Notes under the pieces: model-generated | Told to the model about the DNA's origin: nothing | The model's input: only the letters and a program-made list of their open reading frames with translations | Databases searched by the model: none | In this document: one piece after another, positions 35,610 through 44,654 of the stretch | How the letters are laid out: each line of letters begins with the position of its first letter | Numbering within the stretch: position 1 is the stretch's first letter | Program-made: the position numbers and the translations under genes | NCBI RefSeq assembly: GCF_027563465.1 | Contig: NZ_JAPFQA010000001.1 | Location: 744,001-808,000, forward strand | Origin: Mesorhizobium qingshengii | GTDB taxonomy: Bacteria; Pseudomonadota; Alphaproteobacteria; Rhizobiales; Rhizobiaceae | Reading direction: 5' to 3' | Length of the DNA: 64,000 nucleotides

Positions 35610-36527
35610 TCAACGGAGCGCCGGCGAGCCCACTGCGCGCCGGCATTCGTTGATCAGCCACTCACGGAAGGCCGCAACGACGTCGCGCCTCGCGCTCCGC
35701 TCCGGGATCGTCAGGCAATAGGGCTGGCGCAACGCAATCGCCATGGCGGCGGGCCGGACCAGCCTGCCGTCCTCCACCGCCTCGGCACAGTAGACACCTT
35801 GCGCCAGCGCCACGCCCAGCCCCGAAATGGCAAGGTCGAGCGCCGCCCGCGATGAGTTGGCCGAGAGGCCGCGCTGCGCTGCCCGGCCAGGTTGGACACC
35901 GGCCGCCTCGAACCAGTTGCGCCAGGAGGGAAACGAAGCGCCGGTTGGTCCCCAGTCGGTGTGGATCAGCGGCAGGCCGGCGAGCGGACCGCTGTCCGTC
36001 TTGATCCCGTTGGCAAGCCTGGGCGCGCAGACGGGATAGACGGCATCACGAACAATGTCCTCGGTCGGGTGTTCGCGATAATGCGGGCCGTAGGAGAGCC
36101 TGATGTCGATCAACTCACGGTCGAACGATACAGGATCGTCATCACCTCTGAGCGATATGTCGACGGCGCCATGGCCTGCGACGAAGCCGGTGAGACGCCG
36201 GGAAAGCCAGCCCATGGCCATCGATGGCGGCACCGACACGACAAGGCGCGGGCGGAATGCATCGCCGCCCAGTTCGCGTGAGACGCTGCCAATCTCCTGG
36301 AAGGCCATGGTCAGCCTGGGCTGCATCTCGACGCCGGCCTCGGTGAGGACGACCCTGCGATTCACCCGATGAAACAGCTTGCGGCCGATCTGCTCCTCGA
36401 CGGTGCGGATAAGCTGGCTGACGGCGGCGGCCGAGACCGATAGCTCTTCCGCCGCCGCGGCAAAACTGCCTGTCCGTGCCGCGGCCTCGAAGGCCTGAAG
36501 TCCTTTCAGGGATGGAAGTGCGACCAT
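35610..36527 (-). CDS. LysR-family transcriptional regulator (GcvA-like)
   Basis: This 305-residue regulator has an N-terminal winged HTH (LKGLQAFEAAARTGSFAAAA, SAAAVSQLIRTVEEQIGRKL) and a periplasmic-binding-like effector domain. It is divergent from a fatty acid desaturase gene with a 115-bp shared region containing a 17-bp perfect palindrome with T-N11-A spacing (36540-36556). Control of the desaturase is the natural inference. The effector is unknown. Confidence 0.92.
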   Translation of the reverse strand: MVALPSLKGLQAFEAAARTGSFAAAAEELSVSAAAVSQLIRTVEEQIGRKLFHRVNRRVVLTEAGVEMQPRLTMAFQEIGSVSRELGGDAFRPRLVVSVPPSMAMGWLSRRLTGFVAGHGAVDISLRGDDDPVSFDRELIDIRLSYGPHYREHPTEDIVRDAVYPVCAPRLANGIKTDSGPLAGLPLIHTDWGPTGASFPSWRNWFEAAGVQPGRAAQRGLSANSSRAALDLAISGLGVALAQGVYCAEAVEDGRLVRPAAMAIALRQPYCLTIPERSARRDVVAAFREWLINECRRAVGSPALR

Positions 36528-36539
36528 GATTGCCAGATA

Positions 36540-36556
36540 GATAAGCTCAGCTTATC
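36540..36556. promoter_or_regulatory. 17-bp perfect palindrome, candidate LysR box
   Basis: GATAAGCT and AGCTTATC flank a central C, and the inner part fits the T-N11-A form of LysR sites. It starts 13 bp upstream of the lysR start codon and ends 86 bp upstream of the desaturase ATG. Confidence 0.6.
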
Positions 36557-36642
36557 CAAATTGCAGAAATCGTCGTTTTTGGAAAGTTTTTTCATCGGCT
36601 ACGGTGGGCACTTCGTCAAATCGCCAGCCCGGATCGAAGCCA

Positions 36643-37533
36643 ATGGACCATCGCGACATAATCGCGTCATTGACCCCCGAAGAGCGCAATCGCCTGACCG
36701 CCAAGTCCGACGTTGCCGGTCTCGTTCAGCTCGGCGCTCATTGGGGGGCGATCGTGATCATTGGATCGCTGATCGCCGCGAAGGTGCCGTTCTGGCCGTT
36801 GCTGATGCTGCCGCAAGGCATCCTGATCGTGTTCCTGTTCACGCTGCTGCACGAGACGGTTCATCGCACGGCCTTTGAGACGCAATGGCTGAATGATGCA
36901 GTGGCGCGGGTGTGCAGCCTGGCGATCGCGTTGCCGGCGGACTGGTTCCGCTACTTCCATTTCGCCCACCATCGATACACCCAGGACCCACGGAACGACC
37001 CGGAGCTGGCCTTCCCCAAACCGGAAACCCTGCGGCAGTATCTGATCCATGTATCAGGCATCCCGTTGTGGTGGGGACACCTGAAGACGCTTTATGCCAA
37101 TGCGATGGATCGAGGCCGGCAGAGCTACGTTCCGCCAAAAGGCCACGCCAAGGTGCGCGTCGAGGCGCGCGCCATGATTGTCTTCTACGCGGCCGTCATT
37201 TTGCTCGCCGTGTATTTCCGGCTCACCGTGCTTCTCTGGGTCTGGATCGTGCCGGCCTTGCTCGGGCAGCCGTTTCTGCGGCTCTATCTGCTCGCCGAGC
37301 ACGGCCGTTGTCCCTTCGTCGCCAACATGTTGGAGAACACGAGGACCACGCTGACGAACTGGTTTGTGCGCAAGCTGGCGTGGAACATGCCATTCCATGC
37401 CGAGCATCATGCCTATCCCGGCGTTCCGTTTCATCAACTGCCGGAATTTCATGCGCAGATAGAGCGCCACCTGAAGGTCGTCGAACCGGGCTATGTGAGC
37501 TTCCACGAAAAGTACATAGAGACGTTGCGCTGA
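36643..37533 (+). CDS. membrane fatty acid desaturase
   Basis: This 296-residue integral membrane di-iron enzyme introduces a double bond or hydroxyl into an acyl chain. Three His boxes are in place: HETVH (70-74), HFAHHRYTQD (His at 106, 109, 110) and HAEHH (252-256). Hydrophobic segments lie at about 33-68 and 175-215. The start is the ATG at 36643. It is divergent from the LysR gene, which probably controls it. Which lipid or small molecule is oxidised cannot be told. Confidence 0.9.
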   Translation: MDHRDIIASLTPEERNRLTAKSDVAGLVQLGAHWGAIVIIGSLIAAKVPFWPLLMLPQGILIVFLFTLLHETVHRTAFETQWLNDAVARVCSLAIALPADWFRYFHFAHHRYTQDPRNDPELAFPKPETLRQYLIHVSGIPLWWGHLKTLYANAMDRGRQSYVPPKGHAKVRVEARAMIVFYAAVILLAVYFRLTVLLWVWIVPALLGQPFLRLYLLAEHGRCPFVANMLENTRTTLTNWFVRKLAWNMPFHAEHHAYPGVPFHQLPEFHAQIERHLKVVEPGYVSFHEKYIETLR

Positions 37534-37590
37534 TGCTGCGCAGTCGGCAAACCGGTCGCGCCCAGTTGAGGAAGCGACCGGTTTGAGCGG

Positions 37591-38342
37591 CTAGACCTGC
37601 GCGATTCCGCCGTCGACGAACAGCTCGGCACCGGTGACAAAGCTGGAATCGTCCGAGGCCAGGAATACTGCCGCCTTGCCGATCTCATCGGGATCGCCGA
37701 GCCGGCCCATCGGCACCTGGGTAGCAAGGAAGTCAAGCAAGCCCTTCTGGTTCTCAGCCTCGGGTCCTGCAAGCTCGGCGAGGCCCGTTGTACGGGTCGG
37801 ACCAGGACTGAGGATGTTGACGCGGATTTGCCGTTCCTTCAGGTCGAGTATCCAGCTGCGGGCAAAGTTGCGCAGCGCCGCTTTGGACGCGCCGTAAACG
37901 CTGAACGCCGCCGTGCCGGTCGAGCCGGCTGTCGAACCGGTCAGGATCACCGAGGCACCATCGGTTAGCAGCGCGAGTGCCTTCTGCACCGTGAACAGCA
38001 CGGCTTTGACGTTGCGGCCGAATGTTTCATCATAGTGCTGTTCGCTGATCTGCCCGAGCGGCAGCATCGAACCGCCGCCGGCATTGACCGAGAGCACATC
38101 GATGCGGCCGCGTTGCGCTTTCACCTGGGCAAAGAGCCGGTCGAGATCGGCAGAACTGGTCGAATCCGCCTGGACTCCGGTGGCGTTCTTCCCGATCGCC
38201 GCGACGGCCTTGTCGATCTCGGCCTGACGCCGTCCTGTGATGTAGACATGCGCGCCTTCGGCAGCGAAGCGCTTGGCGATGCCAAGGCCGATGCCGCTGC
38301 TGCCGCCGGTAACCAGGGCGATCCTTCGAGTTTCCGTGTCAT
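37591..38342 (-). pseudogene. SDR family oxidoreductase, frameshifted near its start
   Basis: The body is an intact short-chain dehydrogenase: NAD(P) motif [20 protein letters not shown], catalytic Tyr/Lys in [13 protein letters not shown], and C-terminal [15 protein letters not shown]. The only well-placed start, the ATG at 38342 with AGGAG 8 bp upstream, reads MTRKLEG and then runs out of frame at about 38323. The usual text at this point is LEGKIALVTGG, so about 4 bases (or 1 mod 3) are missing after CTCGAAGG. No alternative start near the Rossmann motif is visible; an in-frame TTG at 38418 overlaps the divergent lysR gene. It is either a real loss of function or a sequence error. Confidence 0.75.
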
Positions 38343-38435
38343 TCTTGTCACTCCTGTTGTGGGTGGCAAAGACATATGGACAGGCGGATACTTTCGAAAT
38401 AGCAATACTTGAAAACAATCATTGCAGAATTGGTG

Positions 38436-39356
38436 ATGGCAAAAGTTCCGGATTTCGAAGGTTTGGCCATGTTCGCCAAAGTGGCGGAGGAGCGGTCCTT
38501 TGCCGCTGCCGCACGTGTGCTCGGCCTGTCGGTGGCGACGGTATCGCGTGGTGTCAGTCGACTGGAGGAGCGACTTGGTGCGCGACTTTTCAACCGCACG
38601 TCGCGGCGACTGGCTCTTACCGATTTTGGTCAGCGGCTCGCCGAACGTGCGTCCCGTCTCTACCGCGACGCTGAAGATGCCGAGAGTGCCGCTCGCGAAC
38701 TGTCGGCCAGTCCGCGCGGCCTTGTACGTCTGGCCATGCCGATGTCGTTTGGGCTGCGGTGGGTGGCGCCGCTGCTTCCTGATTTCTTCAAGCTCTATCC
38801 GGACGTGTCGATCGATCTGCATCTGAGTGATGCGGTCGTCGATCTTATCGGTGAGGGGTTCGACGCAGCACTGCGGATTGCCGTGTTGCCGGATTCCTCG
38901 CTGGTTGCCCGGCGCCTGTGCGGCATCGCCCCGTTCATCGTTGCCGCACCGTCCTATCTCGCCAGGCATGGCCGTCCAGGCACGCCACGCGACCTCGACG
39001 CGCATCACTGCCTTGGCTACGCCTATCGTCCGCGACAGGACGTCTGGCATTTCAGCAATGTCGCCGGCGATGAAGAAGTTGTCACGCCGTCAGGGCCATT
39101 GCGAGTGACCAACTCAGACGCCCTGGTTCCGACCGTACTGGCGGGATTGGCGATTGCCGAGCTGCCGGAATTCATTGCCAGCGAATACCTTGCCGATGGG
39201 CGCATGGAAGTGATCCTGACCGACTGGACTTTGCCCAGAGGCGCGCTGTATTTCGTAACGCCGTCGGCCCGCGCGCGCCCGGCGAAGGTCGAAGCCGTCG
39301 CCGGTTTCATGGCTGCGCACCTGTCGAGACCGAGCTGGCAACTGATCCCTCAATAG
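38436..39356 (+). CDS. LysR-family transcriptional regulator
   Basis: This 306-residue regulator has the HTH FEGLAMFAKVAEERSFAAAA and VATVSRGVSRLEERLGARLF, followed by the effector domain. It is divergent from the frameshifted SDR gene, the usual layout for a LysR and its target. The start is set at the ATG at 38436; an in-frame TTG at 38409 would add nine residues. The effector is unknown, and its presumed target is broken here. Confidence 0.92.
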   Translation: MAKVPDFEGLAMFAKVAEERSFAAAARVLGLSVATVSRGVSRLEERLGARLFNRTSRRLALTDFGQRLAERASRLYRDAEDAESAARELSASPRGLVRLAMPMSFGLRWVAPLLPDFFKLYPDVSIDLHLSDAVVDLIGEGFDAALRIAVLPDSSLVARRLCGIAPFIVAAPSYLARHGRPGTPRDLDAHHCLGYAYRPRQDVWHFSNVAGDEEVVTPSGPLRVTNSDALVPTVLAGLAIAELPEFIASEYLADGRMEVILTDWTLPRGALYFVTPSARARPAKVEAVAGFMAAHLSRPSWQLIPQ

Positions 39357-39440
39357 GAGGCGGGGAAGGGGCAATGGAAGCTCGACGACGTGCTCTCGAA
39401 CGGCTCGGCGGGCGGAGCGATACACCCCATGGGCCTATGG

Positions 39441-41582
39441 TCAGCCGGTCTGGCTGTGCAGCGCACGCGATTTCAAAAGACGCTGAATGTCCGATGCCTT
39501 TGAGGGCACGCCGATCAGATAGCCCTGCGCCTCGACACAGCCATTGCCGCGCAGGATGTCGAGCTGCGCCTCGGTCTCGACGCCCTCGGCGGTGACAGTG
39601 ATGCCGAGTTCGGCACCCAGCCCGATGATGGTGCGAACGATCGCGGCCGTGTCGTGATTGCCCAGGTCATGAATGAACGAACGGTCGATCTTGATCTTGT
39701 CGACGGGAAAACGCCTGAGATATCCAAGCGAGGAATAGCCGGTGCCGAAATCATCCAGCGCGATGCGGATGCCGAGCTCGCGCAGCTGACGCAGCGTCTT
39801 CAGCACGGTCTCGCTCTCGTCCATCAGCACGGTTTCGGTGATCTCCAGTTCCAACTGGCCGGCCGGCACGCCGGAGAAGGCCAGCGCCGAGATGACGCTG
39901 CGGGCGAAACCGGCGCTTCTGAGCTGCACGGCGGAGACATTGACCGCGATGCGCACGCCGGCAGGCCAGCTTGCCGCCGCCGCGCAGGCCTTCCTCAGGG
40001 CCCATTCGCCAAGCGGCACGATCAGTCCGGTTTCCTCGGCGACCGGAATGAACTCGTCCGGCACCACCGTGCCGCGCGCTGGCGAATGCCAGCGCATCAG
40101 GGCCTCCGCGCCGATGATCTCGCCGGATTCTATGTTCATGAGGGGCTGGAAATCGAGATCGAATTCCTGGCGCGGCAGCGCTGTCTCGAGGTCGATCTCA
40201 AGCGCCCGGCGGGCCTGCACCATGGCGTCCATTCCGGGCTCGAAGAAGCGATACAGGTTGCGCCCTTCGCTCTTCGCTCGGTAGAGCGCCGTATCGGCGT
40301 TCTTCAGCAGCGTATCGGCGTCTCTGCCGTCGTCAGGGAAAACGGCGATGCCCAGGCTGATGCCGACATGCATGTCCCGGTTCTTGTCGCGAAACGGTTT
40401 TGCGATTGCCTCGACGATGCGTTTCGCCAGTTTTTCAGCATGGGCGATGCCCTTGAAATTGAACTGGATGGTGACGAATTCGTCGCCGCCGAAACGGGCG
40501 ACGATGTCTGTTTCATTGTGTAGGCAACGCTGCAGCCTCTCGGCCACGCTTTTCAACAGCCAGTCGCCGGCCGGGTGTCCCCAGGTGTCGTTGACGGCCT
40601 TGAAGCGGTCGAGATCGAGCGAGAAGATCGCCAGCGGCATGGCCGCCGCGTCCTCCAGCGCCCGGTCGAGCCGTTCGCGAAACATCGAGCGGTTGGGCAG
40701 CCCGGTCAGCGTATCGTGATGCGCAAGGTGGGTCATGCGCTCTTCGGTGCGGCGGCGTTCGGTGACATCGTCGAAGGTCGTCACCCAACCGCCACCGCTC
40801 ATCGGCCGGCGTGCGACCAGAACCGTCCTGCCGTCGGTAAGATGCCGATACGTCGAATGCATTTTTGCCGCCACCAGGCAGGCCTCGGTTTTGGCGACTT
40901 CGCTGTCGACGTCGATCTTCGTATAGATGCCGAGTTCCAGCAGTCGTTCGAGCGCGTCGCGGTGCGTCGTGCCGAGCGGGAAGTCCGTCGCGGTGACGTT
41001 GTAGAGTTCCAGAAAACGCCCATTGCGCACGATCAGCCTGCCGTCGGCGTCGTACATCAGCAGCCCTTGCGACATGTTGGCGAGCGCCGCGTCGAAGCGG
41101 CGGTGCTGTTCCTTGAGATCCTGTTGGGCGCGTCGCTGCTCGGTGATGTCCTCGTAGATCGAGACCCAGCCGCCCGACGCCAGTGGCCGATGCGAGATGT
41201 TGATGATGCGACCATCGGACAGCGTCTCCTCGTAGGTCGAGGGTCTGGCCTGGTCGATATAGGGCTTGCGGATGGCGTAGAGTTCATCGGCGCTTTGCGA
41301 GGCAATCCCGATGTCGACGCTGTGCCGCAGGATGTCGAGGAACCGGATGCCGGGTCGCATCACGCTGGCGTCGAGACAGAAGATGTTGAGGTAGTTGCGG
41401 TTGCAGATGATCATCCGCTCGTCGGCGTCGAACATGCACAGCCCATGCGACATGTTCTCGACCGCGGCCGAAAAACGTTCGTTCTGTTCGCGCAGTTCGT
41501 CTTCCATGCGGCGCGAGCGCTCCATGCCTCCGGCCACCCGCTCCGGGACAACCGAACCATCCTTGGCATCAACGACGGGCAT
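39441..41582 (-). CDS. PAS-PAS-GGDEF-EAL cyclic-di-GMP enzyme
   Basis: This 713-residue cytoplasmic protein has two PAS-like sensor domains (about 35-150 and 160-280, each with NMSHGLCMFDADER / NMSQGLLMYDADGR), a diguanylate cyclase domain with an intact RFGGDEF (GGDEF at 365-369), and an EAL phosphodiesterase domain (EAL at 493-495, DDFGTGYSSLGYL, AEGVET). The inhibitory I-site RxxD is degenerate (NETD, 356-359), so product inhibition may be lost. Both active sites look competent, so net activity cannot be told. There is no membrane segment. It stands alone on its strand. Confidence 0.93.
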   Translation of the reverse strand: MPVVDAKDGSVVPERVAGGMERSRRMEDELREQNERFSAAVENMSHGLCMFDADERMIICNRNYLNIFCLDASVMRPGIRFLDILRHSVDIGIASQSADELYAIRKPYIDQARPSTYEETLSDGRIINISHRPLASGGWVSIYEDITEQRRAQQDLKEQHRRFDAALANMSQGLLMYDADGRLIVRNGRFLELYNVTATDFPLGTTHRDALERLLELGIYTKIDVDSEVAKTEACLVAAKMHSTYRHLTDGRTVLVARRPMSGGGWVTTFDDVTERRRTEERMTHLAHHDTLTGLPNRSMFRERLDRALEDAAAMPLAIFSLDLDRFKAVNDTWGHPAGDWLLKSVAERLQRCLHNETDIVARFGGDEFVTIQFNFKGIAHAEKLAKRIVEAIAKPFRDKNRDMHVGISLGIAVFPDDGRDADTLLKNADTALYRAKSEGRNLYRFFEPGMDAMVQARRALEIDLETALPRQEFDLDFQPLMNIESGEIIGAEALMRWHSPARGTVVPDEFIPVAEETGLIVPLGEWALRKACAAAASWPAGVRIAVNVSAVQLRSAGFARSVISALAFSGVPAGQLELEITETVLMDESETVLKTLRQLRELGIRIALDDFGTGYSSLGYLRRFPVDKIKIDRSFIHDLGNHDTAAIVRTIIGLGAELGITVTAEGVETEAQLDILRGNGCVEAQGYLIGVPSKASDIQRLLKSRALHSQTG

Positions 41583-41706
41583 GAAGCGCGCCTGCGGTCC
41601 GTGATTGAACGGGACACTGTGGCCGCCGGCGGTTAATTTAGCGTTGTTTTACACGGCGGGATTCACGGTAACCGCAGGGGTGCTCATCTCGGCGGTCCTT
41701 GCATCG

Positions 41707-42280
41707 TCACAAGGCTTGGAGTCGCGAAATTCGGTAGACCGCCGCCGGTGGGACGTTCAACATCGTGCGCCCTATGTGCGTTGCGCTGAGGTGTAATCCC
41801 TCAAGGATCGGTTGGGCGACTGGGCATCGTGGACCATAGGTGAATTGGTAGAACGACCCGCCGGACTGCAGGTGGGCGAAAGCCCCGTCGAGGATCGCTA
41901 TCACCTTCTGGTCGGGCATGCTTCAGTAGTGGCAAGCCACTGATGACCGCCCCGACTGCTGCGTCGTTGCGGAATTCGACATCACCCACGCGGGTGGCAT
42001 CCATCCGAAGCACCCGCGTCCGAGGAAAACGGGTTTCCAGGTGCTGCGCGAAGGTCGCGCCGTATTCAACCAAGGTGAGATCTTCCGGTCTCACGCCGCG
42101 CTCAAGCAGTTTTGCCGTGAAGACGCCGGTGCCGGGCCCGAGCTCAATCACCTGTCCTGTCCTGGAAGTGATGTCCTGCGTGATTATTTTGGCAAGCGCG
42201 TTGCCGGACGGGGCGATGGCTGCCACGCGCAGCGGTGCGGCCATCCAGGACCGAAAGAACATCCAGAAATCGTTCTGCAT
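41707..42280 (-). pseudogene. phospholipid N-methyltransferase-like gene with +1 frameshift
   Basis: The N-terminal part (ATG at 42280, ribosome site AGGAGG) encodes a SAM-dependent methyltransferase: FFRSWMAAPLRVAAIAPSG, VIELGPGTGVFTAKLLERG, ISGLPLL. At about 41922 one extra A on the minus strand (CTGAAGCATG where CTGAGCATG is expected) throws the frame. The next frame continues as SMPDQKVIAILDGAFAHL, FYQFTYGPRCPV and NVPPAAVYRI to a stop at 41707. Removing one base restores 190 residues, the normal length for this PmtA-like family, which methylates phosphatidylethanolamine toward phosphatidylcholine. It may be a true pseudogene or a sequence error. Confidence 0.8.
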
Positions 42281-42505
42281 TGGGCCTCCTCGGAAAAAGC
42301 GTGTGGTTGTTGAATGCCGTTGAACAGCAATTCAGCGCTGGACGAAGCGGGCATCGAAGGGACGACGGCCAATCGGGAATTGGGTAGCGCTTGGGGCTGT
42401 GCGGCACAGTAACGGAACACGCCAATGCAGTTGCGGCAAACGCCAATGGCGCCTTGCCATCCAAGAACGCGTCCGAAAGCACATGGCGGATTGGCCCGCT
42501 GCGGG

Positions 42506-43549
42506 CTAGCGCAGGAAGCTGTCTGAGCCCACCGGTTTCAAGTTGTCGAAGTTGAGTTCACGCCAGCGGTTGGGCGTCGTACCCTCCCACTCCCGGAAAG
42601 CACGATAGAAGGAACTCGCGTCCTGGTAGCCGAGCAGGCAGGCTACCTCATCAATGTCTGCCGATGGATCCGACAGCAGTTGACGGCCGAGTTCCTGCCG
42701 TGCACCGACAAGGAGTTCGCGGAAACTCTTCCCTTCCTCGGTGATACGCCGCTGGAGTGTGCGTTCGCTCATGCCAAGATCGCGAGCGATGTCGGACAGC
42801 TCCGGCCTTCCGCTCGCCAGGCTTCTCTTCAGAACGACCTTCACCTGCTCGGAGATCGAGCTTTGTGCCTGAAGCTCACCGAGCGCGGCCGCTAGTGCCG
42901 GCGTAAGAATTTCGAGAAGCTCGGGATTGTGGCCGGGAAAGGGACGATCGAGGTCGGCTGACCGCAGGACCAGCAGGTCGCGCGGGGCGCCGTAGCGGAC
43001 CGGGCATCCAAAATAATCTCGATGTACGTCGCTCGTCGGATCGGGACGCGTGAATTCGACACGGCGAGGAGTAAGATGCTGTCCCGTTCCCCGCCTGCCG
43101 AGCTCGACGAGAAAGGCAAAGGCGACATCGATGGCAACGGCCGGTGCCGGCTCGGTAGCGTAAAGCCACTCGGAGGTGATCGTGCATTCCCCGTTCTCGT
43201 CGGCGACATGCAGTTCCTCGGGTGTGCAGAGCCGCTTGAAACGCGCGATCCGGGCGATGCCGTCGCGGTAGTTCCGCGCGTGGAAGGCTGCCAGCGTCGA
43301 GGGCGGATGGATCGCGGTGTCAGCGGCTTCGACAAGCTTTATGCCCAGAGCCGGTTCTGCGGATAGGTCTTCCAGAGCCTTCCAGAGCGCGAAATATTGT
43401 GCGGTCGTGACAAAGGCCTGTTCGTTGAGGTGAAGGGTCACGGAAAGCCGGGCCTGCCGCAACACGGCGGACGCAGGCAGGCTGAGACGTTCCACGGCGC
43501 GCCAGAACGCGCGCGGCACCTTGCATTTGTCGCCCGGAACTCCGCTCAT
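42506..43549 (-). CDS. AraC-family transcriptional regulator (OruR/GadX-like)
   Basis: This 347-residue protein has an N-terminal effector domain (about 1-220) of the arabinose-binding-related type found in OruR-like regulators and a C-terminal double HTH of AraC (about 240-335: SDIARDLGMSERTLQRRI, DEVACLLGYQDASSFYRAFR). It lies 21 bp after the SDR gene on the same strand, so the two are probably one operon. The ligand is unknown. Confidence 0.92.
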   Translation of the reverse strand: MSGVPGDKCKVPRAFWRAVERLSLPASAVLRQARLSVTLHLNEQAFVTTAQYFALWKALEDLSAEPALGIKLVEAADTAIHPPSTLAAFHARNYRDGIARIARFKRLCTPEELHVADENGECTITSEWLYATEPAPAVAIDVAFAFLVELGRRGTGQHLTPRRVEFTRPDPTSDVHRDYFGCPVRYGAPRDLLVLRSADLDRPFPGHNPELLEILTPALAAALGELQAQSSISEQVKVVLKRSLASGRPELSDIARDLGMSERTLQRRITEEGKSFRELLVGARQELGRQLLSDPSADIDEVACLLGYQDASSFYRAFREWEGTTPNRWRELNFDNLKPVGSDSFLR

Positions 43550-43570
43550 TCCCGCTTTTCCCTCCCTCGT

Positions 43571-44401
43571 TCACCGCATCTGACTCAGGATGAGGCGATC
43601 GAATATGCGATCGCCCAACCACTTCCTGACACCGATCATCATTTTGGCATATTTGCCGGCCGCGTAGCGCGTCTGCGGCCTGGCCGACTTGACGGCCGTC
43701 GAGACCACATCGGCGATCAGGCGCGGATCGCTGCCACGGCCGTGGCCGTAAGTCGCTCTCGTCGTCCTCGCCACCGCCTCGGTCACCTTCGCATAAGCGC
43801 CGGTTCCGGATCGCTTCAGAAGCCCGTCCGCGACGACATCGCCGAATCCCGTTTCGATCAGGCCGGGCTCGACGACCACGACCTTGATACCAAAGGGGGC
43901 AAGCTCAAGCCGCAGCGAGTCCGACCAGCCTTCCAGCGCGTGCTTTGTCGCATGATACCAGGCGCCGAGCAGGGTATAGATCTTGCCGCCCATCGACGTG
44001 ATGTTGACGATCGTGCCGGCTTTCTTCCTGCGCATCGCCGGCAGCAAGAGCTGCGTCAGGCGGGCCGGACCAAAGACGTTCACCTCGAACTGATAGCGCG
44101 CCTCGTCGATGCTGATCTCCTCGACCGGCCCGTAGAGTCCGAAACCCGCATTGTTCACGAGGACATCGACCCCCTCGACTTCGGCGAGGATGCTGGCGAC
44201 AGCCGCGTCGATCTCCTCGTCCTTCGAAATGTCCATGCGCAACGGGCGTGCTCCGAGCGCCGCGAGATCTTCCATCTTGTCGATCTGGCGCGCGGCCACA
44301 TAGACCTGAAAGCCGTCCTGGATTAGGCGCTTCGCGATTTCCTTGCCCATGCCGGAGGATGCACCAGTCACCAGGGCTGTCTTTTTCCGTCTGTCAAACA
44401 T
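43571..44401 (-). CDS. SDR family NAD(P)-dependent oxidoreductase
   Basis: This 276-residue short-chain dehydrogenase has ALVTGASSGMGKEIAKRL (cofactor loop), LVNNAGFG, a Ser in NITSMGGKI, and the catalytic Tyr/Lys in WYHATKHALEG. The classical catalytic Tyr-x-x-x-Lys is kept. It starts at the ATG at 44401 and is followed by the AraC gene 21 bp later. The substrate is unknown. Confidence 0.92.
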   Translation of the reverse strand: MFDRRKKTALVTGASSGMGKEIAKRLIQDGFQVYVAARQIDKMEDLAALGARPLRMDISKDEEIDAAVASILAEVEGVDVLVNNAGFGLYGPVEEISIDEARYQFEVNVFGPARLTQLLLPAMRRKKAGTIVNITSMGGKIYTLLGAWYHATKHALEGWSDSLRLELAPFGIKVVVVEPGLIETGFGDVVADGLLKRSGTGAYAKVTEAVARTTRATYGHGRGSDPRLIADVVSTAVKSARPQTRYAAGKYAKMMIGVRKWLGDRIFDRLILSQMR

Positions 44402-44654
44402 GATTGCCTCTCATCTTGCTGACCAAAATCTAGGATCGGGCACTGGCCCTTTCATTAACGAAGCGCGCCATGAGAGTAGCAGATTACGCCAAAAACAACC
44501 GCGCTGGTTGCTTGGCAGTCGAGCGAGTGACCCTAACACGTGCGGATGTCTGACGAGATTTGGTTTCGCTTGCCGCAGGAAAGAGCGCGGTTCCTCTTTC
44601 GCGCCTCGCACCAAGACTCAATGCCTTCTGGCGGTCGGCTAATCTCGCCTCATC

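Noticed and set aside
35333..37560. GbcA- or choline-related locus suggested by the LysR plus membrane oxidase layout
   Set aside because: The enzyme has three desaturase His boxes and no Rieske centre; nothing else points to choline or betaine.
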